This document shows, piece by piece, positions 6,800 to 15,993 of a stretch of 64,000 nt of DNA. The stretch's first letter is position 1. Every line of letters starts with the position of its first letter. This DNA is from Bacillota bacterium (lineage in GTDB: Bacteria > Bacillota > Bacilli > Paenibacillales > Paenibacillaceae): NCBI GenBank assembly GCA_023391635.1, contig JAEWAQ010000033.1, positions 33,226-97,225 of the forward strand. The letters are read 5' to 3'. A model generated the notes under the pieces. The model was not told the DNA's origin. It made no database searches and saw only the letters and a program-made list of their open reading frames with translations. Made by a program: the position numbers and the translations under genes.

Positions 6800-9472
6800 C
6801 TATTTCGCCTCGTACCAATTGTCGCCGAAGCTGACATCCGCCTTGATCGGCACATCGAGCTTGAGCGACGTTTCCATCACTTCCGGTACCAATGTCTTCA
6901 TCAGCTCGAATTCGTCTTCCGGCACCTCGAACACCAATTCGTCGTGCACCTGCAGCAGCATGCGGCTGCGCATGCCGCGAACGCGCAACTGCTCGTCCAT
7001 GTTGACCATCGCCAGCTTGATGATATCGGCGGCCGTCCCCTGTATCGGCGTATTCATCGCGACGCGCTCGGCGAATGAGCGCACGTTGAAGTTCGAAGCG
7101 TGAATGTCCGGCAAATACCGCCTGCGCTCTAGCAATGTCGTGACATAGCCGTTCTGCCGCGCCTGCTCCACGATCGTGTCCATATACCGGCGAACGCCCT
7201 TGAACACGCTGAAATATTGTTCGATGAACGCCGCCGCATCCTTGCGCGTAATGTTCAGGTTCTGCGACAATCCAAAATCGCTGATGCCGTACACGATCCC
7301 GAAATTGACCGCCTTCGCGGAACGGCGCATGTTCGCGTCGACCTGCTCCTTCGCAACGCCGAACACGTCCATCGCGGTCTTCGTATGAATGTCCAAGTTC
7401 TGCACGAACGCTTCCTTCAATCGCTCGTCTCCGGAAATGTGCGCCAGCACGCGGAGTTCGATCTGCGAATAGTCGGCGGCGAGGATGTGCCAGCCCGGCT
7501 CCGACGGCCGGAACGCCTTGCGAATCTGACGGCCTTCCTCCAGACGGATCGGGATGTTCTGCAGGTTCGGGAACTGGCTCGACAGACGACCGGTCGGCGC
7601 GATTGTCTGCCGATAGAACGTATGGATCTTGCCGCCGGTATCGTCGCGAATTTCCTTCGTCAATCCTTCGATGTATGTCGATTGCAGCTTCGCAAGCTGC
7701 CGATAATGCAGAATATGCGGGACGATCCCGTGATACGGCTCCAGCTTCTCCAAGACGTCGGCATCTGTGGAGTAGCCGGTCTTGTTCTTCTTGATGACCG
7801 GCAAGCCGAGCTTCTCGAACAGGATGTCGCCCAGTTGCTTCGTCGAACCGATGTTGAATTCCGCGCCGGCAAGCCGATAGATCTCGCGGGAGATTTCCTG
7901 GATCCGCGTCTGGAATTCCCGACCCAGCTCCTGCAGCGCGTTGCGCTCGCACCGGATGCCTTGCAATTCCATACCGGCCAGGATGATGGAGAGCGGCTGC
8001 TCCAGCTCATAATAAAGCTTGTGCATGCCTACCTTGTCCAGCTCTTCGTCCAGCAGCGGACGAAGCCTGCGGACGGCATCCGCTTTCGCAGCCAGATGGG
8101 CGGCAAGCTCGTCCTCCGGCGGCACGCGATACTTTGCGCCTTTGCCGTAGACCGACTCGTCCGATGCGACGGACGGCAATCCGTGCCGCTGCAGCAATCC
8201 CGCCAATGACGGATCGGCTTCCGTCGGATCGAGCAGCCAAGCGGCAAGCTGCACGTCGAACGTTTGTCCGCGCAGCCGGACACCTTGATGCGCCAGCACA
8301 AGCTCGGCGCGATGCAGGTCGTAGCCGTATTTCGGCTTGTCCGCATCGACCAGCCATTCCCTCAGAGGGCCGGCTTTGTCTGTGAACAATTGCGGGAATG
8401 CCAGCACATAAATATGCGAACCTGCCGCGATGGCAAGCCCGATGCCTTCGGCTTGATGCGGATTGTCGCCGTTCACTTCGATCAGAAGCGACTCCGCATG
8501 CGGCAAGTCGGCCGCGAGCCGCTGCCAGCCATCCTCGTCTTCGCCGATCGTCACCGTCTCGTAATCCGCTACCGCGAGCTCTCCTGCCGGCCCCGCTTCG
8601 CCGTCAAGCTCCAGCCGCTCGATCAGCGACTTGAATTCCAGTTTGCGCAGCATACCGCCGAGCGCGCCGCCGTCGTATCCGCTCCAGGCCACATCGTCCA
8701 CGGTCCGGTCCAGCGGCACCTCGCGGAAGATCGTGGCGAGCTGTTTGCTCATTCGCGCGCTGTCCGCATGCGTCTCGATATTTTCGCGCAGTTTGCCCTT
8801 GAGGTTCACAACATTCTCCAACACCTGCTCGACCGTCCCGAATTCTTGCAGCAGCTTCACCGCCGTCTTCTCGCCGACGCCCGGCACGCCCGGAATGTTG
8901 TCGCTGGCATCGCCCATCAGCCCTTTCAGATCGATGATCTGCAAGGGCTGGAGGCCGTATCGCTCCTGCACGCCTGCCGGCGTATACTTCTCCACTTCGC
9001 TGACGCCTTTGCGGGTGAGCAGCACGGTCACCTGATCCGAGGCGAGCTGCAACAGGTCCTTGTCGCCGGACACGACGACGACTCGCTTGCCTTCCGCCTC
9101 CGCCAAACGGGACAACGTGCCGATGATGTCGTCCGCCTCGTACCCGGCCAGCTCGTATTGCGGGATCGAGAATGCCTGGATCAGCTCTTTGAGCACCGGG
9201 AATTGCTGCGACAGCTCCGGCGGCGTCTTCTCGCGCCCTCCTTTGTACTCCGCGTAGCCTTCGTGGCGGAACGTCACCTTGCCTGCATCGAAGGCGACCA
9301 AAATGTGCGTCGGCTTCTCTTCCTCCAACACTTTGAGCAACATGGTAGTAAAGCCGTACACCGCGTTCGTCTGCAGCCCGCTGCTGTTCGTCAAGGGAGG
9401 AATGGCGAAGAACGCCCGATAAATGATGCTGTTTCCGTCGATCAACATCAGCTTGTCCGAAGAGTTACCCAT
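6800..9472 (-). CDS. polA: DNA polymerase I
   Basis: An 890-residue repair and Okazaki-fragment polymerase. It has an N-terminal 5'-nuclease (LMLIDGNSIIYRAFFA, then GDKDLLQL and ASDNIPGVPGVGEKTA), a middle 3'-5' exonuclease-like domain and a C-terminal family A polymerase with motif A (ADYSQIELRVLAHISGD), O-helix (RRSAKAVNFGIVYG) and motif C (QVHDELVFE). The exonuclease-like domain appears to lack the DxE metal ligands, as in Bacillus polymerases. The start at 9472 has GAGGTGG 9 bases upstream; a longer frame through a TTG at 9571 is unlikely. It heads the polA-mutM-ytaF-coaE unit. Confidence 0.97.
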   Translation of the reverse strand: MGNSSDKLMLIDGNSIIYRAFFAIPPLTNSSGLQTNAVYGFTTMLLKVLEEEKPTHILVAFDAGKVTFRHEGYAEYKGGREKTPPELSQQFPVLKELIQAFSIPQYELAGYEADDIIGTLSRLAEAEGKRVVVVSGDKDLLQLASDQVTVLLTRKGVSEVEKYTPAGVQERYGLQPLQIIDLKGLMGDASDNIPGVPGVGEKTAVKLLQEFGTVEQVLENVVNLKGKLRENIETHADSARMSKQLATIFREVPLDRTVDDVAWSGYDGGALGGMLRKLEFKSLIERLELDGEAGPAGELAVADYETVTIGEDEDGWQRLAADLPHAESLLIEVNGDNPHQAEGIGLAIAAGSHIYVLAFPQLFTDKAGPLREWLVDADKPKYGYDLHRAELVLAHQGVRLRGQTFDVQLAAWLLDPTEADPSLAGLLQRHGLPSVASDESVYGKGAKYRVPPEDELAAHLAAKADAVRRLRPLLDEELDKVGMHKLYYELEQPLSIILAGMELQGIRCERNALQELGREFQTRIQEISREIYRLAGAEFNIGSTKQLGDILFEKLGLPVIKKNKTGYSTDADVLEKLEPYHGIVPHILHYRQLAKLQSTYIEGLTKEIRDDTGGKIHTFYRQTIAPTGRLSSQFPNLQNIPIRLEEGRQIRKAFRPSEPGWHILAADYSQIELRVLAHISGDERLKEAFVQNLDIHTKTAMDVFGVAKEQVDANMRRSAKAVNFGIVYGISDFGLSQNLNITRKDAAAFIEQYFSVFKGVRRYMDTIVEQARQNGYVTTLLERRRYLPDIHASNFNVRSFAERVAMNTPIQGTAADIIKLAMVNMDEQLRVRGMRSRMLLQVHDELVFEVPEDEFELMKTLVPEVMETSLKLDVPIKADVSFGDNWYEAK

Positions 9473-9610
9473 GAATCGCATCCACCTCGCCGACAGATTG
9501 CTTCTTATCTTATATGAAGCATCATACCACAAGGCTAGCGTAAGGCGCATTACCGACCCCTCAAATTGCAAATGAAGATATGCTCAGACAAGCACGAAAC
9601 GACCAAATGC

Positions 9611-9628
9611 CCCGCTCTCGCGAGCGGG
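9611..9628 (-). terminator. Hairpin after the EAL gene
   Basis: CCCGCTC, loop of four, GAGCGGG, starting 17 bases after the EAL stop. There is only a broken T-rich tail on the minus strand. It probably ends the pst-phoU-GGDEF-EAL message before polA. Confidence 0.5.
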
Positions 9629-9644
9629 TCCTCTGCGGAATCCC

Positions 9645-10820
9645 CTATCCCAAGCCGCTGCCTACTCCCGACGGGTATGCGATTGCCGGCCTCTCGCTGG
9701 GGCGTCCGATCAAGTACCCTTGTCCGAAATCGATGCCCAGCATCCGTACGAGTTGAAGTTCCTCCGGGCGCTCGATGCCTTCCGCCACGATGCGGATGTT
9801 CATGCGCTTGGCAAAACGGACAAAGGTGCGGAGCATGTGCTTCTTCATTTCGTCCCGGTCGGCGTTCTGCACGAGCGAGCGGTCGACCTTGATATAGTCC
9901 GGCCGCAGTTCCACGATCGCTTGCAGGGATGAATAACCCGCGCCGGCATCGTCGATCGCGATCTCGTACCCTTGGCTGCGGTAATGGCCGAGCGTCTTCT
10001 TCGCTTCTTCGAAATCGTCGATGGAGCTTCGCTCCGTCAGTTCGAACACGACCTGCTCCGGAGCAAGTCCCCGTTCCGCCAGCCATTGTCTCGTCTGCCC
10101 GGAGACGAAGTGCGGGTCCTTCATGATGCCGGAGTTGACATTGATGAAAATTTTCTGGTTAGCGGTCAGAGCCGGGCAGGAGCGAACCGCCGTCTCCCGC
10201 GCAATCCGATCCAGCGCGAACAGACAGCCTTCTTTCTCTGCGTAACGGAACAAGGCAAGCGGACCGTCGAAGCGGCTCCTTGGCGGGCAGCGCGTAAGTG
10301 CCTCGAAGCCGAACAGGCTGCCGTTCTTCAACCTGAACAGCGGCTGATAGACACTGCGAATCCCGCCCTCGCGGAGAATCCGTTCCATCTCGGACCATTC
10401 CGCCGGATCCGGCGGCGAAGCCGGCGTCGCGACAAGCCCGGCAGCAGCGGTCAGGAAGGCAGCATACGCGGCCTCTGCCGCGGACATGCCGCCATCGCCT
10501 CCGGCGACAGCGGCGCCCAATCGGCGAGCTCCGAGCCTCTCGCCCAGTTTGCGCGCAAGCGCGTCCCACGTGGCGGCGTTAGCGCTTTCGCTCGCTTCAT
10601 GAAGAATCGCATAGATCCACAGGTGCCCGCCGACCCGGCCTCCGATCCGCAACGCCGGTTCAGCCGCCTGCCATTCGGACAACCAGGCCTCCCGGTCGGC
10701 AACCGTCGGGCGGTCGTCCAACAATTCGATCCCGATCATGCCTACGGCAAACATGCCCGCCAGCCCGTCCATTCGAAGCGGGAAAGGAAATCCGCCGTCC
10801 GCCTTGATGTCATCAACCAT
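9645..10820 (-). CDS. EAL-domain c-di-GMP phosphodiesterase
   Basis: A 391-residue protein predicted to hydrolyse c-di-GMP to pGpG. The C-terminal EAL domain (about 150-380) has every catalytic element: FEALTR (173-175 is EAL), NVNSG, ELTER, AIDDAGAGYSSL, IKVDRS, VAEGIER and QGYLIGRP. The first about 140 residues, Ala/Gly-rich with WLSEWQ and HLWIYAILHEA, are a domain I do not recognise. There is no membrane segment. The ATG at 10820 overlaps the end of the GGDEF gene by 8 bases and has GGAAAGGTG about 8 bases upstream. Cotranscribed with the GGDEF protein and apparently with pst-phoU. Confidence 0.88.
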   Translation of the reverse strand: MVDDIKADGGFPFPLRMDGLAGMFAVGMIGIELLDDRPTVADREAWLSEWQAAEPALRIGGRVGGHLWIYAILHEASESANAATWDALARKLGERLGARRLGAAVAGGDGGMSAAEAAYAAFLTAAAGLVATPASPPDPAEWSEMERILREGGIRSVYQPLFRLKNGSLFGFEALTRCPPRSRFDGPLALFRYAEKEGCLFALDRIARETAVRSCPALTANQKIFINVNSGIMKDPHFVSGQTRQWLAERGLAPEQVVFELTERSSIDDFEEAKKTLGHYRSQGYEIAIDDAGAGYSSLQAIVELRPDYIKVDRSLVQNADRDEMKKHMLRTFVRFAKRMNIRIVAEGIERPEELQLVRMLGIDFGQGYLIGRPSERPAIAYPSGVGSGLG

Positions 10821-12567
10821 GCACTTCACACCTTTCCAGCGTATCCCATGCGAGCGAATTTCCTGCCTGGCTCTTGGCTTTCTTCTTCAGCAAAGCCGAG
10901 CGTTCGGCCAGCAGCTCGGGCGTCCAATTTTCCTCGCCCCGATAGAGCAGCATCGCAAGAGACAACGACAGCTCGGAGCCTTCGAGCAGCATGCCGGAAC
11001 GATCGCGAACCGGGCCTTTCGCTTCGTCGACGAACGACCGGACGCCCTTGGCGAATCGGTCCAGCATGATTTCCGCCATCGCCATCGGATTGCCGTATTC
11101 GATCATGACGATAAAGTCATCTCCGCCGATGTGACCGACAAAGCTGTTCTCCGGACAATTGTCATGAACGACCGCCTGCAGCGTCTCTCCCGTAAACCGG
11201 ATCACATCGTCTCCGCGATGAAAGCCGAAATGGTCGTTGTACCATTTGAAATGATCCAGGTCGGCATAGAGAATCGTGAAGGGTCTCCCTTCATCCAGCC
11301 TGCGCCTGATCTCCCTGCGAATCGGCTCATTGCCCGGCAAGCCCGTCAGCGGATTGGCCCACTGCGCCGCTGCGATCCGAACGCTGGTTACCTGCTCCAG
11401 CAGGGAGCCTACGGAGACGATGCCGGCTGCGATCCCGTCCTTCGTCACCACGATCGCGTCATACAGCTTGTCCGGCTCCCGGGACATCGCCATTTGCGAC
11501 AATTGATCGATTGACGTTACGGCTTCCACGATGAGCGGCTGTGTATCCATGATTTTGTCGACAGGGCGATTCCAGTAGAGCGGTTGCCCGAACTGCCCTG
11601 CCAGCATCCGGTGCAGCTTGTCCTTCATGAGCAAGCCGACCGGCCTGCCGTCTTCCTCGACGATCACCAGCCCGCTTGCTTCCCTGCGGGCTTCGAACTC
11701 CTGGGCGATGCTCGAGACGGTCGTGCCGCTAAGGCGCGTCGGCGCCGGCTCGATCAATTCGCTCAAAGCTCCCGAAGAGCCGCGGAACCTGCGCCGCACT
11801 TCCTGCCTGATCCGCTTAACAACTGTCGAGTCCATTCCTGACGGGCTTGCGCGTGCCGGGCCGATCCAGGCTCCCTGCGCATAACCGACCCCGCAGGAGA
11901 TGAGCGGACTCATCTGATCTTCCCGATTCAAGCCGTTCGCCAGAAGAACGATCTTCTCCTTGCGCGCCAACGAGCCGATCGCCTGAAGCAGACTGACGCC
12001 GACGGCGTCTTGCGGACCGGCTGGCATCCACTCACGGCCGATGCGGGCGTAGTCCGGCTTCAGCGCGACCAGTCGATCGAGCGAGTCGCGGTCCGTTCCG
12101 ATTCCGGATAGCGCGATACGGAAGCCTTGCGTCCGATATTGCCGCACTTCTGCATACAAGGCGTCCGAGTGCACGGCTCCTCCATCGGTCAGCAGCAGGA
12201 CGATGTGTTCCGGACGAACGACAGACAGCTCAGCGAGGCGGAGCCTGCCCCCGGGACCCGATCGCGAATCGCCAGTCATGTTGGCTGACATAGGCAGAAA
12301 CCATTTGACAGAGCCAGGTGCCGCCCGCATGCCTTGCATGGCCTTCTCCCGGAAATTCCGTTCGTTCGCATGCAAGGAGCCCTCCCGCTCGGACACCTCG
12401 AAGAACCGGTCCGCCGTCCACCGTTCCCCGGTAATCCGATTGCACGGGACGGCCTCGTAACCATACAACGAGCCGTCCAGGAGGGACGCGATCGGAGCGT
12501 AAGCGACGCCGAATCGCCCCTTCGGCTGAGAAGGACCGTTCCGGCTGCCTGCCGCGATTCGTTTCAT
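10813..12567 (-). CDS. Degenerate EAL - CBS pair - GGDEF signalling protein
   Basis: A 584-residue cytoplasmic protein with three parts. Residues about 18-240 are an EAL fold with lost chemistry: EAV in place of EAL, SGIG where the DD metal pair should be (154-157), NGLN where the EGxE should be (211-214). Residues about 270-395 are a CBS pair (RPVGLLMKDKLHRML, VDKIMDTQPLIVE). Residues 405-560 are a GGDEF domain (NPLTGLPGN, LYADLDHFK, GGDDF at 481-485), with no RxxD inhibitory site just before it. GGDDF can support diguanylate cyclase activity. The start has AAGGAG 10 bases upstream and lies 27 bases after the phoU stop with no terminator. Predicted role: adenylate- or c-di-GMP-tuned cyclase within the phosphate operon; ligand is inference. 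Confidence 0.88.
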   Translation of the reverse strand: MKRIAAGSRNGPSQPKGRFGVAYAPIASLLDGSLYGYEAVPCNRITGERWTADRFFEVSEREGSLHANERNFREKAMQGMRAAPGSVKWFLPMSANMTGDSRSGPGGRLRLAELSVVRPEHIVLLLTDGGAVHSDALYAEVRQYRTQGFRIALSGIGTDRDSLDRLVALKPDYARIGREWMPAGPQDAVGVSLLQAIGSLARKEKIVLLANGLNREDQMSPLISCGVGYAQGAWIGPARASPSGMDSTVVKRIRQEVRRRFRGSSGALSELIEPAPTRLSGTTVSSIAQEFEARREASGLVIVEEDGRPVGLLMKDKLHRMLAGQFGQPLYWNRPVDKIMDTQPLIVEAVTSIDQLSQMAMSREPDKLYDAIVVTKDGIAAGIVSVGSLLEQVTSVRIAAAQWANPLTGLPGNEPIRREIRRRLDEGRPFTILYADLDHFKWYNDHFGFHRGDDVIRFTGETLQAVVHDNCPENSFVGHIGGDDFIVMIEYGNPMAMAEIMLDRFAKGVRSFVDEAKGPVRDRSGMLLEGSELSLSLAMLLYRGEENWTPELLAERSALLKKKAKSQAGNSLAWDTLERCEVHG

Positions 12568-12594
12568 GCTTGATTTCTCCTTAGACTCCGTAGT

Positions 12595-13251
12595 CTAATT
12601 CAAATCCGGCCGATTGCCCATGACGAGAAACACGACGCTTTCCCCGATATTCGTCGCATGGTCGGCGATCCGTTCGAGGTAGCGGGCGACGAAGCTGAGC
12701 AGCATCGCCTGATTGATCCGCTCTGTGTCCTCCGCCATCATCGTGAGCATCTCCCGGAACACTTGCGCGAAGATCGTGTCCACCAGATCGTCGTCCTTGG
12801 CCATCTTGTAGGCGAGATTTACGTTCTCTTCCAGATAGGATTGGATCGATTCCCGAATCATCGTCCGGGCGATGTCGGCCATGCGCGGCAGATCGATCAG
12901 CGGCTTCATCAGCGTCTGGCCTTCCAGCCGCAGCACCGCCTTGGCCACGTCGACGGACAGATCGCCCATGCGCTCCAGGTCGGAGGAAATCTTGAGCGCT
13001 GCCAGAATGCGCCGCAGATCCGTCGCGACCGGCTGCTGCGTCGCGATCAACTTCGCGCCGAGCTCCGCCACCTGCTCCTCCAGCTGATTCAGCGCCAGGT
13101 CCGAAGCGACGATCGTCCGTGCCGCAGCCGAATCCAGCCGATTCAACGCCTCCATCGCATCCGTCAGCGCCTTTTCCACACGATTTCCCATTTCCACGAG
13201 CATGCCTTGCAATTGTTTCAATCCGTCGTCCAATTCCTTGCGCTTCACCAC
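12595..13251 (-). CDS. phoU: Phosphate-specific transport regulator PhoU
   Basis: A 218-residue all-helical protein with two PhoU repeats (VEKALTDAMEALN...DLALNQLEEQV; IRESIQSYLEENVNLAYKMAKDDDLVD) and the conserved LERMGD and LERIADHATNIGE metal-binding signatures. It dampens Pho signalling by contacting the Pst transporter and the PhoR kinase. It follows pstB by 15 bases. Confidence 0.97.
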   Translation of the reverse strand: MVKRKELDDGLKQLQGMLVEMGNRVEKALTDAMEALNRLDSAAARTIVASDLALNQLEEQVAELGAKLIATQQPVATDLRRILAALKISSDLERMGDLSVDVAKAVLRLEGQTLMKPLIDLPRMADIARTMIRESIQSYLEENVNLAYKMAKDDDLVDTIFAQVFREMLTMMAEDTERINQAMLLSFVARYLERIADHATNIGESVVFLVMGNRPDLN

Positions 13252-13266
13252 GGCCTGCCGCCTCCC

Positions 13267-14055
13267 TTATCCGAATCGTCCGGAAATATAATCATCAGTC
13301 GCGCGCTGCGACGGATTCGTGAAGATCGTTTGCGTCGGGCCGTATTCGACCAGGTCTCCCAACAGGAAGAACGCCGTGCGCTCGGAGATCCGCGCCGCCT
13401 GGTGCATATTGTGCGTGACGATGACGATGCAAAACTCCCGCTTCAGCTCCGCGATCAGCTCTTCGATCTTGGCCGTCGAGATCGGGTCCAGCGCCGAAGC
13501 CGGCTCATCCATCAACAGAATGCTCGGCTGCACGGCCAGCGAACGCGCGATGCACAGCCGCTGTTGTTGCCCGCCGGACAGCGTGAGCGCGGAGCTCGCG
13601 AGCCGGTCTTTGACTTCGTCCCACAACGCCGTCCTGCGCAGGCTGCGCTCCACGATCTCGTCGAGCTGCTTCTTGCCGCGAATGCCGTGATAGCGCGGAC
13701 CGAACGCGACGTTGTCATAGATCGACTTGTGGAACGGATTCGGCTTCTGCCATACCATGCCGATGTTCTGACGCAGCTTCACGACGTCCGTGCCCGGCGC
13801 GTTGATGTTGCTGCCGTCGATCATCACCTCTCCCTCGGTGCGCACGCCGGGAATCACATCGTTCATCCGGTTCAGCGACCGCAGGAAAGTCGATTTGCCG
13901 CACCCCGAAGGGCCGATCAGGGCAATGACCTCGCGAGCGGGGAAATTCAGGCTGATGCGCTTGATCGCTTGCTTCTCCCCATAATAGACCGATAAATCCT
14001 TCGTATAAAATGCCGTTTCGCCCGCTTCCGCGGACGGAGCTGCGCGCTTGCTCAC
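13267..14055 (-). CDS. pstB: Phosphate ABC transporter ATPase PstB (copy 1)
   Basis: A 262-residue ATPase that powers phosphate import through PstCA. Walker A is GPSGCGKST, the signature is LSGGQQQRLCIARSL, Walker B is ILLMDEPASALDP and the H-loop is VTHNMHQA. The N-terminus has about 15 extra residues (SKRAAPSAEAGE). It lies between pstA and phoU. The second copy at 17099-17854 differs throughout, so this is not a recent duplication. Confidence 0.97.
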   Translation of the reverse strand: MSKRAAPSAEAGETAFYTKDLSVYYGEKQAIKRISLNFPAREVIALIGPSGCGKSTFLRSLNRMNDVIPGVRTEGEVMIDGSNINAPGTDVVKLRQNIGMVWQKPNPFHKSIYDNVAFGPRYHGIRGKKQLDEIVERSLRRTALWDEVKDRLASSALTLSGGQQQRLCIARSLAVQPSILLMDEPASALDPISTAKIEELIAELKREFCIVIVTHNMHQAARISERTAFFLLGDLVEYGPTQTIFTNPSQRATDDYISGRFG

Positions 14056-14072
14056 GGTTGTTCCCTCCCCCT

Positions 14073-14960
14073 CTACTTGGATGCGGTCATCCTCCGGTAG
14101 ATCACCCTGCCGAGCCAGCGCGCGCCGAAGTTGAACAGCAGCACGATGACGATCAGCATCGCGGATGCGCCTGCCGCGATCTCGGGCGCATCCGGCGCAA
14201 GACCTTCACTGTTGATTTTCCAAATATGAACCGCGAGCGTCTCAGCCGGTCTCAGCGGATTGAGCGGCGAAGCTGGGTGCAGCGGGTTCCAGTCCGTGAA
14301 ATCAAGCCTCGGCGAGCTCATGCCCGCGGTGAACAACAGCGCTGCCGCCTCGCCGAACACGCGTCCTGCCGCCAATATCGTCCCCGTCAGAATCGTCGGG
14401 AACGCGACCGGCAGCATGACCGACCGAATTGTGGCCCAGCGGGAGAGCCCGAGCGCCAGTCCCGCTTCCTTCTGCTCGCGCGGGACGCCCGCAAGCGACT
14501 GCTCCGTAATGCGCACCATCAGCGGCAGGTTGAAGACGGTCAGCGCGAGCGCGCCGGATACAAGCGAATATTTCAAACCGAATTGGTTGACAAATATAAG
14601 CAGGCCAAACAATCCGACGACGATCGAAGGAAAGGAAGACAGCACTTCGACGATCAACCGCACGAATGCGGTGAAACGGTTAGCTTTCGCATATTCGCTC
14701 ATGTAGATCCCCGCGCCGAGTCCGAGCGGCACCGTGATCAGCATCGTCAGGACGAGCAGGAAGATCGAGTTGAACAGCTGCGGGCCGATGCCGCCGCCCG
14801 TCTTGATCGTCTGCGGAGCGGAGGTCAGAAAGTGCCAGCTGACGTGGCTGAGACCACGGAAGAGCAAGTAGCCGAGAAGACCGGCCAACACCGCCATGAT
14901 GGCCGCCGCGATGGCGATTACGACAGCGATCGCGATACGGTCCGCAATTTTGGCATTCAT
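14073..14960 (-). CDS. pstA: Phosphate ABC transporter permease PstA
   Basis: A 295-residue inner-membrane permease with about six helices, starting near residue 8 (RIAIAVVIAIAAAIMAVLAG). The ATPase-contact EAA region is PREQKEAGLALGLSRW. The ATG at 14960 overlaps the pstC stop as ATGA, so translation is coupled. Confidence 0.96.
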   Translation of the reverse strand: MNAKIADRIAIAVVIAIAAAIMAVLAGLLGYLLFRGLSHVSWHFLTSAPQTIKTGGGIGPQLFNSIFLLVLTMLITVPLGLGAGIYMSEYAKANRFTAFVRLIVEVLSSFPSIVVGLFGLLIFVNQFGLKYSLVSGALALTVFNLPLMVRITEQSLAGVPREQKEAGLALGLSRWATIRSVMLPVAFPTILTGTILAAGRVFGEAAALLFTAGMSSPRLDFTDWNPLHPASPLNPLRPAETLAVHIWKINSEGLAPDAPEIAAGASAMLIVIVLLFNFGARWLGRVIYRRMTASK

Positions 14961-15898
14961 CTGCGCGCCCTCCTCTCCAGCATGCGAACGATGAAGACGA
15001 ACAGAAACGTCATGATCAGCAAGATCAGCGCGAGACTCCACAGCGCGTTGTTGTGCAGCGAACCGCCGACCGTATTGCCCATCTCCAGCGTAATGACGCT
15101 TGTGAGCGTCGTCGCCGACTCGAACAGCGAACGGGGAATATGCGGCGCGTTGCCGATGACCATCTGCACGGCGAGCGCTTCTCCGAACGCTCGGGAAATG
15201 CCGAGTACGATCCCCGTTAGCAGTGATGGCATCGTCGTGGGCAGAATCAGTTTGTAAATCGTCTGCCAGCGCGTTGCGCCAAGCGCGAAAGAGCCTTCTT
15301 TAAGACCTGCAGGCAGCGTAGCCAGCGCATCCGTGGCGATGGTCGTAACGGTCGGCAAGATCATGACGGCCAATACGAGCGAACCGGCCATGATGCCGAT
15401 CCCTTGGCCGGGGAAATGTTCGCGCAGGAACGGCACGACAACCGACAGGCCGACGAATCCGTAGACGACGGAAGGAATACCCGCCAGCAGTTCGATCGCC
15501 GGCTGCAGCACGGTGCGGCCCGCCTTGGGTGCAATCTGCGTCATGAACACGGCGGCGCAGAAGCCAAACGGGGCGGCGATCAGCGCGGCCATGAACGAAG
15601 TCGCGGTCGAGCCGAACAGGAACGGCAGCGCGCCGAACAGCGGCGGCTTGCCTTCCGGCTGCCACTTGAGTCCGAAGATCATTTCGCGCAAGGATACGCC
15701 CCCGGTCATGAAAGGAGACAGGCCCTTGGAGGCGATGAACCAGACGATGGAGAAAATGGTGACGACAAGCAGGCCTACGCACGAATATACGTATGCGCGA
15801 CCTACCCATTCTTCCCGGATATGCTTGGGGAGCAGCCCGCCGCCGAAGCGGGCGCCGTCCGCCTTCTGCGGCGGTTCTGTATTCGCATGATTATTCAA
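14957..15898 (-). CDS. pstC: Phosphate ABC transporter permease PstC
   Basis: A 313-residue membrane permease partner of PstA. Helices include AYVYSCVGLLVVTIFSIVWF; the EAA loop is PAGLKEGSFALGATRWQT. I choose the TTG at 15898 because AGGAGG lies 9 bases upstream; an upstream start at 15937 would include that SD in the coding region. It follows pstS after about 95 bases containing a stem-loop. Confidence 0.93.
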   Translation of the reverse strand: MNNHANTEPPQKADGARFGGGLLPKHIREEWVGRAYVYSCVGLLVVTIFSIVWFIASKGLSPFMTGGVSLREMIFGLKWQPEGKPPLFGALPFLFGSTATSFMAALIAAPFGFCAAVFMTQIAPKAGRTVLQPAIELLAGIPSVVYGFVGLSVVVPFLREHFPGQGIGIMAGSLVLAVMILPTVTTIATDALATLPAGLKEGSFALGATRWQTIYKLILPTTMPSLLTGIVLGISRAFGEALAVQMVIGNAPHIPRSLFESATTLTSVITLEMGNTVGGSLHNNALWSLALILLIMTFLFVFIVRMLERRARR

Positions 15899-15921
15899 TG
15901 AATGGCCCCTCCTATGGCAGC

Positions 15922-15952
15922 AAGAGGAGGCTGACATAGGGGTCAGCCTCTT
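15922..15952 (-). promoter_or_regulatory. Stem-loop between pstS and pstC
   Basis: On the minus strand AAGAGGCTGAC / GTCAGCCTCCTCTT pair with a short loop and no T-run. This suits a processing or 3'-stabilising hairpin that lets the binding protein be made in excess over the permeases. Confidence 0.55.
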
Positions 15953-15993
15953 ATGGTTGGTCTTGTTGCGCCTTGCTTGCTAGCGATATTCGA

